A stretch of DNA of 64,000 bases from Thermoleophilia bacterium SCSIO 60948 (GCA_021496505.1 CP053031.1:1-64000); one strand, 5' to 3'; positions 53,323-62,305 are shown, counted from the first letter of the stretch. Program-made: numbers and translations. The notes: generated by a model not told the origin, from the sequence alone.

Positions 53323-55667
53323 AGCTCACGCGCGCGGCGGCGCCGCGGCTCGCCGAGGGGCTCGCCGAGCTCGCCGCCTTCGCCGCCCTGGCGGCCTTCG
53401 GCGCGCTGACCTGGTCGCGGATGCTCGCCGACCCGCCACTCGGTCGCATCCTCGGATCCGTCGTCCTCGCCACCGCCCTGCTGGCCGTCCTGCTCATGCT
53501 CGGCCGGGCCGTCGGCGGTCGCGCCCGGCTCGTGCTGGGATCGGTCGCCGTGACCGCGGTCGCGTTCGTCCTCGCATCCCTCGTCGCCGGGATCGAGCCG
53601 CGGCTGCTCGCGCCGGCGCGCTGGGACGAGCTAGGGCCGCTGCTCGCCGACGGTCTCGCGCGGGCCGGCCAGGTCGAGATGCCCTACGGCGGCGACGACG
53701 CGTCGGTGCCGCTCGTCCTGCTCACGGGGCAGGCATTGCTCGTCGTTCTCGCCGCCGCGCTCGCCGGATTCGGCCGTCGCGAGCGACCGCGGGCGCTCGC
53801 CGGACTCGTCGGGCTGCTCGTCGTCTACGGCGTCGGGGTCGCACTCGTCGAGTCGGGCGGCGGTTTCGTCCGCGCGCTGGCGCTCGTCGCCCTGGTCGCG
53901 GTCTGGGTCTGGACGTGCTCGGAGCGGCGGCCTCGCTTTCGTCCCGCGCTCGTCGCCGCCGCGGCGCTCGCGCTCGTCGCCTCGCTGCTCGGCGCCAGGG
54001 CCGCCGCCGGCGACCCCGGCTGGGACTATCGCGACTGGGATCCGTTCGGCGGCGAGCGCTCCGGAGTCAGCTTCGACTGGAACCACAGCTACGGCCCGTT
54101 CGAGTGGCCGCAAGAGGGCACCGAGGTGCTGCGGATCGAGGCCGACGGCCCCGCCTACTGGAAGGCCTCGGTCCTCGATCGATTCGACGGCGTCGAGTGG
54201 GTCCGCGCCGAGGGCGCCGAGCGCGACGGGCTCCAGACCGGCCTGCCCTACGGCTCGGAGCCCAGCCTCGAGCGCGACTCGAATCTCCGCCGGCACTCGG
54301 ACTGGCTGCGGAGCTTCGACGTCCGTGTGCTCTCGCTCGAGTCACCGTTCGCGATCGTCGCCGGGCAGGCGCTGTCGATCTACGGCCTCGACGGCGGGAC
54401 GGTGTCCGCCGACGGGACGGTCGAGCTCGAGCCCGAGCCGCTCGGCCGGGGCGACGAGTACACCGTCGACGCCTACGTCCCCGACCCGACCACGGAGCAG
54501 CTCGAGCGGCAGCCGTCCTCCTACGACCCGGGCCTCGCCGCCTACACGTCGATCGATCTCCCGGCGCCGGAGGGCAGCCTGCCGCAGGTCGCCTCGTTCC
54601 CGCCGCTCGGCAGCGGTCTCGGCGGCGAGCGCCGGGCCCGCCGGGAGGTCGGTGCGACGGGCTACGCCGGGGTCCTCGAGCTGACCGATGAGGTGACGGC
54701 GGGCGCCGAGACCTCGTGGGAGCGCGTCCGCGCCGTGCGCGACTTCCTCGCCGAGCCGCAGTTCACCTACTTCCAGTCGGTGACCGAGTCCGAGCTCCCG
54801 CTCGCCACCTTCCTGCTCGACGATCCGCGCGGCTACTGCCAGCAGTTCTCCGGCGCGATGGCGCTGATGCTGCGGATGTCGGGCGTCCCGACGCGGGTCG
54901 TCTCGGGGTTCGCTCCGGGAGAGCCGACGGGCGAGGGTGAGGAGGCCGGCTTCACGGTCACCGACCGCGAGGCGCACTCCTGGGTCGAGGTCTACTTCGA
55001 GCGGATCGGCTGGGTGGCGTTCGACCCGACGCCGCCGGCCGCCCCGGCGAGCCGCGAAGAGTCCTCGGACTCCGTCGCGATCCCCCCGCTCCCCGGTGGC
55101 GAGGAGGCCGGCGACGGGCTCTCGCAGGGTCGCGACGAGCCGCAGCTCGACGGCGGCTCGCCGCCTCCGGCGCTCGAGCCGACGACCGGGACGCGAGACC
55201 CGTTTCCCGCCTTCGAGCTCGCGGGTGGCGCGGCCCTCCTGGGCCTCCTCGCAGCCACCGGCATCGCCTACGTCCGCCGCCGACGTCTCGACAGGCTCGG
55301 CGCCGACGGGGAGATCCAACTCGCCGAGCTCGCGGACGCCCTGCGGCGCCTCGGCTGGCGGCCGCGGCCGGGCGAGACCCTGGCCGCGCTCGAGCGGCGC
55401 CTACGGCGCGATGGCGCGACGGACGCCGCCGCCTACGTCGACGCGCTCAGCCGCGCCCGTTATTCGCCCGGCGCTTCCGCGCCGCCTTCGGCTTCCGATC
55501 GCCGCCGCCTGAGGCGTTCGCTCGCCGCCCGCCGCGGTCCGCGTGCCCGGCTCGCCGGTCTGCTTGCGATCCCGCCCGGCGGTCCGGCCGCCCGTCACGT
55601 CCCGTCGAGCGCGCGCCGCTCGCCCCGGCCTGTCGCCCGGAGCCCCGCGAGCTCGCCTTCGCGCTGA
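53319..55667 (+). CDS. Membrane transglutaminase-like protein (DUF3488/TgpA type)
   Basis: 782 residues. Five or six membrane segments in the first 235, then a long extracytoplasmic part with a transglutaminase-like core: Cys in DDPRGYCQQFSGAMALML near 510, His in REAHSWVEVYF near 553, Asp in VAFDPTPPAAP near 568. One more membrane segment (near 630-650) leads to a cytoplasmic tail with the DUF4129 style. The last 73 codons overlap, antiparallel, the end of the sortase gene. Likely acts on peptidoglycan or envelope proteins. Confidence 0.9.
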   Translation: MKLTRAAAPRLAEGLAELAAFAALAAFGALTWSRMLADPPLGRILGSVVLATALLAVLLMLGRAVGGRARLVLGSVAVTAVAFVLASLVAGIEPRLLAPARWDELGPLLADGLARAGQVEMPYGGDDASVPLVLLTGQALLVVLAAALAGFGRRERPRALAGLVGLLVVYGVGVALVESGGGFVRALALVALVAVWVWTCSERRPRFRPALVAAAALALVASLLGARAAAGDPGWDYRDWDPFGGERSGVSFDWNHSYGPFEWPQEGTEVLRIEADGPAYWKASVLDRFDGVEWVRAEGAERDGLQTGLPYGSEPSLERDSNLRRHSDWLRSFDVRVLSLESPFAIVAGQALSIYGLDGGTVSADGTVELEPEPLGRGDEYTVDAYVPDPTTEQLERQPSSYDPGLAAYTSIDLPAPEGSLPQVASFPPLGSGLGGERRARREVGATGYAGVLELTDEVTAGAETSWERVRAVRDFLAEPQFTYFQSVTESELPLATFLLDDPRGYCQQFSGAMALMLRMSGVPTRVVSGFAPGEPTGEGEEAGFTVTDREAHSWVEVYFERIGWVAFDPTPPAAPASREESSDSVAIPPLPGGEEAGDGLSQGRDEPQLDGGSPPPALEPTTGTRDPFPAFELAGGAALLGLLAATGIAYVRRRRLDRLGADGEIQLAELADALRRLGWRPRPGETLAALERRLRRDGATDAAAYVDALSRARYSPGASAPPSASDRRRLRRSLAARRGPRARLAGLLAIPPGGPAARHVPSSARRSPRPVARSPASSPSR

Positions 55668-56526
55668 CGCGCCCGCCTCGAGCCTTCGCGTTCGTCGCCT
55701 TCGCGCCTCCGCCGCCCGTCGACTTGGAGACCGTCCTCTGCCGGCGCTCGCCGTCGCCCGAGGCGAGCTTCGCGTAGGCGATCACGTTGTCCTCGTAGCT
55801 CCCGGCCTCGGGATCGAACTCGCCGCCGCAGGTGATCAGCACCATCGTCGACTTCGGCGTCGGCTGGTAGACCGCCTCGGCGGGAAAGGTCTCCTTCGCG
55901 ACCTGGCTCACGCCCGTGATCTCGTACTCGAGCGACTCGCCGTCCGCGTCCGTGACGAAGACCGGATCGCCGGGCTGGGCCTGACCGATCTCGTAGAAGA
56001 TCGCCGGACCCTCGGTGCTGTCGAGATGGCCGACGAACACGCTGCGCCCCGGCTCGCCCGGGCGCGGCCCGGCGCTCAGCCAGCCCGCCTCGTCGGGCGG
56101 CGGGATGACGATCCCCTTCTTGTTGCTATCGGTCGCGACGAGCGGGGTGTCGATGCCGAGCGTGGGTATCGCGAGATTCGCGGGCGGCGCGGGACGCGGC
56201 CCGCCGATCCGTCCCGTCGCCTCGCCTCCGTTCCCGCCATCCCCACCGCCGCGCCGGACGCTTCGCGCGACGGCATCGGCGCCGCCCGTTACCGCAGCGA
56301 CCTGGGCCGCCTCGCTCGGATCGGGCGCCGGGGCCTCCTCGCCGTCGTCCGACCCCGCGAGCACGAGGATCACCGCTGCCGCGACGGCGGCGGGAACGGC
56401 GATCGCGATCGCCGTCGTGAGGCCTTCCCGCGAAGGGAGCGACGGCCGTCGCCGGCCGCCGCTCGTGTGCTCCCCCTCCGACCCGGTCTCAGGTCGGTCG
56501 CCCGGATCTTCTCGCTGCTCAGGCAC
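55447..56526 (-). CDS. Sortase (class E/F-like) with long basic tail
   Basis: Cysteine transpeptidase that attaches surface proteins. 359 residues: membrane anchor about 37-57, Gly-rich linker, then a sortase domain (about 115-260) with IPTLGIDTPLV, VFVGHLDS (catalytic His), TPKSTMVLITCGG (catalytic Cys) and YEDNVIAYAK. I could not assign the catalytic Arg with certainty. From about 262 the protein runs into about 95 residues of Arg/Gly/Ala low complexity; that part is antiparallel to the transglutaminase 3' end. The GTG start overlaps the upstream DUF4397 gene by 8 nt. Confidence 0.87.
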   Translation of the reverse strand: MPEQREDPGDRPETGSEGEHTSGGRRRPSLPSREGLTTAIAIAVPAAVAAAVILVLAGSDDGEEAPAPDPSEAAQVAAVTGGADAVARSVRRGGGDGGNGGEATGRIGGPRPAPPANLAIPTLGIDTPLVATDSNKKGIVIPPPDEAGWLSAGPRPGEPGRSVFVGHLDSTEGPAIFYEIGQAQPGDPVFVTDADGESLEYEITGVSQVAKETFPAEAVYQPTPKSTMVLITCGGEFDPEAGSYEDNVIAYAKLASGDGERRQRTVSKSTGGGGAKATNAKARGGRVSAKASSRGSGRQAGASGARSTGRDGRPDRRAGSQADRRAGHADRGGRRANASGGGDRKPKAARKRRANNGRG

Positions 56527-57343
56527 CCGCCGCCGTATCGGCGCGGTGGCGCCGGCGCATGAGCATCAGGCCGGCGCTGCCGGCGGCTGCACCGATGCCG
56601 GCGGCCAGCAGGGCGGCGATGAGCGGAACCTCGTCGGTCGGCGACCAGCCGAAGCCGGTCTCGGGCGCCGCCGAGGGCAGTGCCGTCGCGTCCTGGGCGA
56701 GGACGATGCGCGGCTCCTCTCCACGGCTGCCGACGACGAACGCCGTCGCCGCGCTGCCCGCCGCCAGCGACACGTCCTGTGGTCCGAGGACCGGCTTGCC
56801 GCTCTTCGGATCGTCGAGCGAGACCGAGTAGGTGCCCGGGTTGACCGTCAGGTAGCCGACCGCCTGCTCGTAGCGCACACCCTCGGCGACGGGCTGGCCG
56901 TCGATGACGATGTCCGGCTCGCCGAACTCGGGTGCGGCGTGGATCATCCGCACCCTGGCCTTGCCGGGCTTGGCGGCCGCGTCCTCGTAGGAGCGCAGCT
57001 CGGCGGAGTCGCCCTTCGCGAGCGCGACGACCGTGTAGCTCTCTCCGGCCTCGAAGCTCTCCTCGCCGGGCAGCTCGAGTCCGTCGGGGCCTTCGAGGAG
57101 GAGGTCCTGATCACCGGCCGGAACGGACGCGAAGTCGGTGTACTTCCCGAAGCCGGCGGAGCCGACCGGGGTCCCGCCGACGTTCAGCTCAGCCTCGCCC
57201 ACGCCCGGAACGGCGTGCACGAAACGGACCTGAGCCTTGCCGGAGCCACCGCCCTGCGCCAAGCTCTGCCCGGCCGAGAGGCCGAAGACGGCGAGGCAAA
57301 GCGCGATGGCGAAGGTCAGGCGCTTGATGAAAGTTGTCTTCAC
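56519..57343 (-). CDS. DUF4397 surface protein with sortase-type C-terminus
   Basis: From GTG 57343 (MKTTFIKRLTFAIALCLA) 274 residues with a signal peptide (cleavage near SLAQ); longer starts at 57358 and 57379 are possible. Two DUF4397 repeats, AQVRFVHAVPGVGEAEL and ARVRMIHAAPEFGEPD. The end reads APETG, a spacer, a hydrophobic helix (PLIAALLAAGIGAAAGSAGL) and RRRHR, the layout of a sortase sorting signal with Ala in place of Leu of LPxTG. The overlapping downstream sortase is the obvious partner. Confidence 0.85.
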   Translation of the reverse strand: MKTTFIKRLTFAIALCLAVFGLSAGQSLAQGGGSGKAQVRFVHAVPGVGEAELNVGGTPVGSAGFGKYTDFASVPAGDQDLLLEGPDGLELPGEESFEAGESYTVVALAKGDSAELRSYEDAAAKPGKARVRMIHAAPEFGEPDIVIDGQPVAEGVRYEQAVGYLTVNPGTYSVSLDDPKSGKPVLGPQDVSLAAGSAATAFVVGSRGEEPRIVLAQDATALPSAAPETGFGWSPTDEVPLIAALLAAGIGAAAGSAGLMLMRRRHRADTAAGA

Positions 57344-57382
57344 AATGAGTAGATCCATGCTTGGGGGGAATTTGGACACGCT

Positions 57383-58642
57383 ATGGGAAGTTCCCGAGTC
57401 GAACAGGCCCTAAACGAACTCGATCCCGGGTCACGCGCCGTCGTCGATCTGTCGCTCGGCACCGATTTCTCGGACGAGAACATCGCGACGCTGATCCGTG
57501 TCGAGCCCGATGAGGTCGCGCGTCGTCGCGACCGCGCGATCGACGCTCTGCAGCAGAAACTGGGCGGCGCGTCGCACGATGACGTCGTCCTCGAGCTCTG
57601 CGCCGCGATGGGTGTCGAGCCGCCGGCGACGATGCTCGAAGGCGGGCCGCGCAACGGTTCGGTCACCGCCCTCGCGAATGGCGACGTGCCGGTCGCGGAT
57701 GGGCCGGTCGCCGCGGCTGAGGCGCCGACCGAGACGGAGGAGAGTGCCGAGGCGCACTCGGAAGCGAAGGATCCGATCGACTCCGCGGCGGTTGGCGAGC
57801 CCTCCCCGGACGCGCCCGCCCCGGAAGACGTGGCCGCCGAGACCGCCGAGCCCGCTGCGGACCCCGTCGGCGACTCCGAGGAATCGACCGACGACGCCGC
57901 GCCGCCCGCCGGCGCCGCCGCGGGCGTCATCGCCGTGCCGTTCGAGCCCGGCGAGACCGACGCCGCATCGGGCGGACCGGCGCTCCCGCCGGAGAGCGAG
58001 TCCGAAGCGGACGCCGATCCGCAGCCCGAGCCCGAGCCCGAGGACCGGGAGTCTCGGTATGAGGATGGCCGCGAGCCCGCCGTGGTCCCCCCACCACCGC
58101 CTTCGTCAGACGCGACCGCGAGCGACTCGGAGCGCTCCGGATCGCGGCGGCGCGTCGGTGTGCTTCTCGCTGCCGCGGTGGCCGGAGTCATCGCCATCGG
58201 CGGCGTGGTCGCGCTGAGCTCGGGCGGGGGATCGGAATCGGAGCCCGTCGAGCCCGACCCCTCGGCCACCGAGGCTCCGTCCGACCCGCCGGGCACCGCG
58301 GAGCAGCCCTCCGAGGAGCCCGAGGTCTCGGCGACGCTCGACGCGCTTCCCGACGCGCCGGCCGATGGGGAGGCGGAGGTGGCCCTAGAGGGCGATCGGC
58401 TCACCGTGACGCTCGACGGCCTTCCGGCGCCGAGCGGGACCTACGAGGCCTGGCTGTTCACGAGCGTGCTCGACTCGCGCCCGCTCGGCTCGACCGGCGA
58501 CGGTTCGGGCGAGATCAGTGCGCGGCTGCCCGAATCGGCCGACCGCTACGAGTACCTGGACGTCTCGCTCCAGCCGTCCGGGAACGCTCAGCACAGCGGC
58601 CAGAGCATCTTCCGCGTCCCCGTCGCTGACCTGCTCGGCTAG
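57383..58642 (+). CDS. Sigma-region-4-like HTH fused through a membrane segment to an RskA-like domain
   Basis: 419 residues. About 5-60 resemble sigma-70 region 4 (LNELDPGSRAVVDLSLG, then NIATLIRVEPDEVARRRDRAIDAL). A long acidic, Pro/Glu/Ala-rich linker follows (about 90-250), then a membrane segment (about 258-279) and an extracytoplasmic domain (about 320-419) with LDGLPAPSGTYEAWLF and VSLQPSG, the pattern of the anti-sigma-K RskA C-terminal domain. A normal RskA has an anti-sigma domain inside, not an HTH. ATG 57383 follows GGGGGGAA. Divergent from the DUF4397 gene. Confidence 0.7.
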   Translation: MGSSRVEQALNELDPGSRAVVDLSLGTDFSDENIATLIRVEPDEVARRRDRAIDALQQKLGGASHDDVVLELCAAMGVEPPATMLEGGPRNGSVTALANGDVPVADGPVAAAEAPTETEESAEAHSEAKDPIDSAAVGEPSPDAPAPEDVAAETAEPAADPVGDSEESTDDAAPPAGAAAGVIAVPFEPGETDAASGGPALPPESESEADADPQPEPEPEDRESRYEDGREPAVVPPPPPSSDATASDSERSGSRRRVGVLLAAAVAGVIAIGGVVALSSGGGSESEPVEPDPSATEAPSDPPGTAEQPSEEPEVSATLDALPDAPADGEAEVALEGDRLTVTLDGLPAPSGTYEAWLFTSVLDSRPLGSTGDGSGEISARLPESADRYEYLDVSLQPSGNAQHSGQSIFRVPVADLLG

Positions 58643-59493
58643 CGGGACGTCTCCGCGAGCCACTCGTCGATCAGGCGCCGAGCGATCGCGAGCCGCGGTG
58701 GTAGGACGAGGTCGCTGAGCTCGTCGCGCGCGAACCAGCGCGCGTCCTCGAGCTCGCCGTCGACCGGCGCGGCCTCGCCGGCGATCCGCAGGCAGCGGAA
58801 ACCGAGCATGAGCTGTCCGGGGAACGGCCAGGGCTGCGACGAGCGATAGACGACCGTCCCCACCTCGACGCCCGACTCCTCCGCGACCTCTCGTATCACC
58901 GCCTCCTCGAGCGACTCGCCCGGCTCGACGAAGCCGGCCAGCGCCGAATAGCGGCCCTCCGGCCAACTCGGCTGGCGCCCGAGCAGGACCCGGTCGCGCT
59001 CGTCGTCGACGACGAGCATGATCACGACCGGATCGAGGCGGGGGTGATGCTGGGCCCCGCAGCCGGGACAGCGGCGGACCCAGCCCGCGTCTCCGGGCTC
59101 GGTGAGCGTGCCGCAGTTCGAGCAGTGGCCGTTTCGCCGGTGCCAGTTGCCCGCCGCGACCGCGGTCGCGGCGATCGCGGCTTCGGCGCCGGGCAGCGCG
59201 GCGGCGAGGTCACGCAGGCCCCGGCGCTCCTCACCGATCGCGTCGTGGTCCTCGGCCGCGAACAGCGCCGCCCCGTCGCGCAGGCCCACGAGGACCTCTA
59301 CGGGGGCGGGATCGGGGCCGAGCTCGCGCAGGTCGAGTGACCCGTCCGACCGCGTCGCGACATCGCCGCGACTCGTGACGAGCAGGCGGGCGTCGGCCGA
59401 TCCGCGCGCGGCGGCGAGAGCCTCGGCGTCGCCTCGCAGCGCGGTCGCGCGGTCGAGATCGGCGCCCGCGAAGGCGTTCGGGTCGAGGCTCAC
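58639..59493 (-). CDS. nudC: NAD(+)/NADH diphosphatase (NudC)
   Basis: Nudix hydrolase that cleaves NAD(H) and can remove NAD caps from RNA. 284 residues: zinc ribbon HCSNCGTLTEPG and RRCPGCGAQHHPRLDP near 122-150, Nudix box GFVEPGESLEEAVIREVAEESGV near 190, and SQPWPFPGQLML (the SQPWPFPxS specificity motif of NudC). GTG start. Its stop overlaps that of the convergent fusion gene (CTAG). Confidence 0.92.
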   Translation of the reverse strand: MSLDPNAFAGADLDRATALRGDAEALAAARGSADARLLVTSRGDVATRSDGSLDLRELGPDPAPVEVLVGLRDGAALFAAEDHDAIGEERRGLRDLAAALPGAEAAIAATAVAAGNWHRRNGHCSNCGTLTEPGDAGWVRRCPGCGAQHHPRLDPVVIMLVVDDERDRVLLGRQPSWPEGRYSALAGFVEPGESLEEAVIREVAEESGVEVGTVVYRSSQPWPFPGQLMLGFRCLRIAGEAAPVDGELEDARWFARDELSDLVLPPRLAIARRLIDEWLAETSR

Positions 59494-59618
59494 ACGCGGA
59501 GCTTGGCAGCCACCACGCGCGAGCCTCGACCGAATCGACGCCTCGGGAGCCTGCCGCTAGGCCGGCTGCGGCTCGAACTGACCGCGGCGCCGGCGAGTCA
59601 GGACGACCGCCATCGTCG

Positions 59619-60476
59619 TCAGCCAGGCGAGGCCGAAGGCGATGAGATCCCGCTGAGGACCGAGTCCGGGACGCCGGCGACGCTGCCGATGTTCTGGATG
59701 TTGGTGACGATGATCAGCGACCCGACGCTCAGACCGAGGATCTGCGGCGAGAGGTGGCGCACGATCCAGGCCGCGAGCGGCGCGGCGATCAGACCGCCGA
59801 CGAGCAGGGCGCCGACCCAGCCCCATTCGATGCCCTGCGAGCCGAGGCCGAACAGGAACCCGAGCGAGGCGCCGATCGCGACGAGGAACTCCGAGGTGTC
59901 GATCGAGCCGACGACCTTCCGCGGCTCCATCTTCGTCGAGGCGAGGAGGGTCGGGGTGCCAATCGGCCCCCAGCCGCCGCCGCCCATCGCGTCCATCGCA
60001 CCCGCGAACAGGCCGAGCGGAGCGAGGAAGATCGACTTGATCTTCGAGCCGGGGGACTGCTCGCCGGCCTCCTCCTTCGCCTCGAGCCGCTCCTCCTGCG
60101 TACGCCGGCCGCGCTTGCCGGTGAAGCGGTAGAGGACGTAGACGCCGAGGCAGAGCAGGATGCCCGAGACCACGGGCGCCGCGGCCTCGGCCGAGAGCGA
60201 AGACAGGACCATCGCGCCGACGAACGCGCCGATGAAGCCCGGCACGGCCATCCGGATCACGACCGACCAGTCGACGTTGCCGAACTTCCAGTGCGCGGTC
60301 CCTGACGCGAGCGTGGTTCCGATCTCGGCCAGGTGGACGCTGGCCGACGCGGCGGCCGGAGCGATGCCGACCGTCAGCAGGAGCGTCGTCGAGGTGACGC
60401 CGTAGGACATGCCCAGGGCGCCGTCGATCAATTGTGCGAAGAGGCCGATCAGGCCGAATGCGAGGAGCTTCAACAC
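59619..60476 (-). CDS. TauE/SafE-family permease with apparent C-terminal frameshift
   Basis: Sulfite/anion exporter-like permease. GTG 60476 after AAAGGATCG is the start; 285 residues in this frame with seven membrane segments, GALGMSYGVTSTTLLL near the start and MDAMGGGGWGPIGTPTLLAS in the second half. The frame ends in SVLSGISSPSASPG, but the -1 frame from about 59646 continues LIAFGLAWLTTMAVVLTRRRRG and stops at 59557, which is the expected last helix and basic tail. So the intact protein would be about 306 residues. Confidence 0.85.
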   Translation of the reverse strand: MLKLLAFGLIGLFAQLIDGALGMSYGVTSTTLLLTVGIAPAAASASVHLAEIGTTLASGTAHWKFGNVDWSVVIRMAVPGFIGAFVGAMVLSSLSAEAAAPVVSGILLCLGVYVLYRFTGKRGRRTQEERLEAKEEAGEQSPGSKIKSIFLAPLGLFAGAMDAMGGGGWGPIGTPTLLASTKMEPRKVVGSIDTSEFLVAIGASLGFLFGLGSQGIEWGWVGALLVGGLIAAPLAAWIVRHLSPQILGLSVGSLIIVTNIQNIGSVAGVPDSVLSGISSPSASPG

Positions 60477-60566
60477 GGGATTCGATCCTTTGGCATCGAG
60501 AAGATCAAGAAAGAGCGACGCGCGATGGTAGCCGCGCTTGAATCGTTTCCGGATATTCCCGATCAA

Positions 60567-60580
60567 GTTTGACGACAAAC
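60567..60580. promoter_or_regulatory. Small inverted repeat in the tauE-OFA divergent spacer
   Basis: GTTTG, ACGA, CAAAC in the relatively AT-rich middle of the 218-nt divergent spacer (60477-60694). It may be a regulator site for one or both transporters. No regulator gene adjoins, so the idea is tentative. Confidence 0.3.
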
Positions 60581-60694
60581 GTTCGGATCGCTCCGGCCCA
60601 TCCGCCCACGCGAGCTCGAGGTGACAGTCCGTCGCATATCGACCCGAGCCCTGGGTAGGCACGACCGGACCGTCCGTTCCATGGGAGGAGCGCA

Positions 60695-62074
60695 GTGGGT
60701 TTCTTGGATCGATCGCGCATCGTCGCGCCACCGGGCTACAGCCGCTGGCTGATTCCGCCGGCTGCGCTCGCCGTCCATCTCTCGATCGGTCAGGTCTACG
60801 CGTTCAGCGTCTTCAAGACACCGTTGCAGGAGCACTTCGGGACGGCCGGGACGCCGATCAGCATCATCTTCTCGATCGCGATCGTGATGCTCGGTCTGTC
60901 CGCCGCGGTCCTGGGCAAGTGGGTCGAGCGCGTCGGCCCGCGAAAGACGATGTTCTTCTCCGGGCTGCTGTGGACGAGTGGGTTCCTGGTGTCGGCGATC
61001 GGGATCGCGCTCGACCAGCTCTGGCTCATGTACCTCGGGTACGGAGTCCTCGGCGGGATCGGGCTCGGGATCGGCTACATCTCGCCGGTCTCGACGCTGA
61101 TCAAGTGGTTCCCCGACCGCCCCGGCCTCGCGACGGGCTTGGCGATCATGGGCTTCGGAGGCGGCGCGCTGATCGCAGCGCCGCTCTCGGAGAGCCTGCT
61201 GAGCGCCTTCTCGGACTCGATCGCTCCCTGCTTCCTCGTCCTCGGCGGGATCTACCTCGTCGCGATGATGCTCGGCGCGCTGACGATCCGCGTCCCCGCC
61301 GACGACTGGAAGCCCGAGGGCTACACGCCACCCGAAGAGGACTCGGACGCGATGCAGACCTCGCACGACGTCAGCGCCTCGAGCGCGCTCAAGACACCCC
61401 AGTTCTGGCTGCTGTGGACGGTCCTGTTCTGCAACGTCACCGCCGGGATCGGGATCATCGAGCAGGCCGAGCCGATGATCAGCGACTTCTTCCCGGAGGT
61501 CGCCGCCGCGGCCGCCGCCGGCTACGTCGGGCTCCTGTCGCTCGCCAACATGGCCGGTCGTTTCGCCTGGTCGGCGACGTCCGACAGGGTCGGGCGCAAG
61601 CCGATCTACATGCTCTATCTCGGTGCCGGAGCGGGCCTCTACCTATTTCTCGCGGCAGCCGGGAGCAGCGCGCTGGCGCTGTTCGTGCTCGCCTCGGCGA
61701 TCATCATCTCCTTCTACGGCGGAGGCTTCGCGACGATCCCCGCCTACCTCAAGGACCTGTTCGGCGGCGCTCAGGTCGGAGCGATCCACGGCCGGCTTCT
61801 CACCGCTTGGTCGGCCGCCGGGGTCGCCGGCCCGCTGATCGTCAACCTCGTCGTCGACTCGCAGGAGGCGGCGGGGGCGAAGGGCGCCGACCTCTACCAA
61901 CTCTCGCTCTACATCATGGTCGGCGTCCTGATCGTCGGTTTCATCGCCAACTTGATGGTTCGACCGGTCAAGGAGCGCTTCTGGATGGAGCGTGCCAAAG
62001 ACGAACGCGGGTCCGAGTCCGAGTCCGACGAGTCGAAGGGCCAGCCGCGCGTCGGCCGCCCGCAGGAGGCGTGA
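60695..62074 (+). CDS. OFA-family MFS transporter (oxalate/formate antiporter type)
   Basis: 459 residues, twelve membrane segments. The start PAALAVHLSIGQVYAFSVFKTPL and the GIGLGIGYISPVSTLIKWFPDRPGLATGLA loop are typical of the oxalate:formate antiporter subgroup of MFS. GTG 60695 follows GGGAGGAG. Substrate is probably a small organic acid. The ATG of a 50-residue partner overlaps the stop by one base. Confidence 0.88.
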   Translation: MGFLDRSRIVAPPGYSRWLIPPAALAVHLSIGQVYAFSVFKTPLQEHFGTAGTPISIIFSIAIVMLGLSAAVLGKWVERVGPRKTMFFSGLLWTSGFLVSAIGIALDQLWLMYLGYGVLGGIGLGIGYISPVSTLIKWFPDRPGLATGLAIMGFGGGALIAAPLSESLLSAFSDSIAPCFLVLGGIYLVAMMLGALTIRVPADDWKPEGYTPPEEDSDAMQTSHDVSASSALKTPQFWLLWTVLFCNVTAGIGIIEQAEPMISDFFPEVAAAAAAGYVGLLSLANMAGRFAWSATSDRVGRKPIYMLYLGAGAGLYLFLAAAGSSALALFVLASAIIISFYGGGFATIPAYLKDLFGGAQVGAIHGRLLTAWSAAGVAGPLIVNLVVDSQEAAGAKGADLYQLSLYIMVGVLIVGFIANLMVRPVKERFWMERAKDERGSESESDESKGQPRVGRPQEA

Positions 62075-62226
62075 TGAGTACGAACGACGAAGCCGCGAGC
62101 GGCTCGCAGAGTCAGCTCCTCACCGGGCCGGGTCCGGCGATCGCGCTCTGGATCATCGTCGTGCTCGCGCTCGGCTACGGCGTGGTGAAGACGGTCGAAA
62201 CCGCTCTGGCGCTGTTCACGGCCTGA
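62074..62226 (+). CDS. Small membrane partner of the OFA transporter
   Basis: 50 residues: polar head (MSTNDEAASGSQSQLL), then one membrane helix (about 20-42, GPAIALWIIVVLALGYGVVKT). Small single-helix proteins of this kind are coded directly after OFA-type MFS genes and are treated as a small subunit. The TGATG overlap with the transporter gene supports co-translation. Confidence 0.8.
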   Translation: MSTNDEAASGSQSQLLTGPGPAIALWIIVVLALGYGVVKTVETALALFTA

Positions 62227-62291
62227 GCGCGGTCCCGCCGACGCTTCCTGCCGGCTCGAACCGAACCCTTTGGTCGACGTGCCGCCGGCGG

Positions 62292-62305
62292 GGAGGGAAA
62301 CCTCC
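62292..62305 (+). terminator. GNRA-capped hairpin after the OFA operon
   Basis: GGAGG, GAAA loop, CCTCC, preceded by the palindrome CCGCCGGCGG (62282-62291 region). Likely 3' end of the transporter transcript; no T-run follows. Confidence 0.4.
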
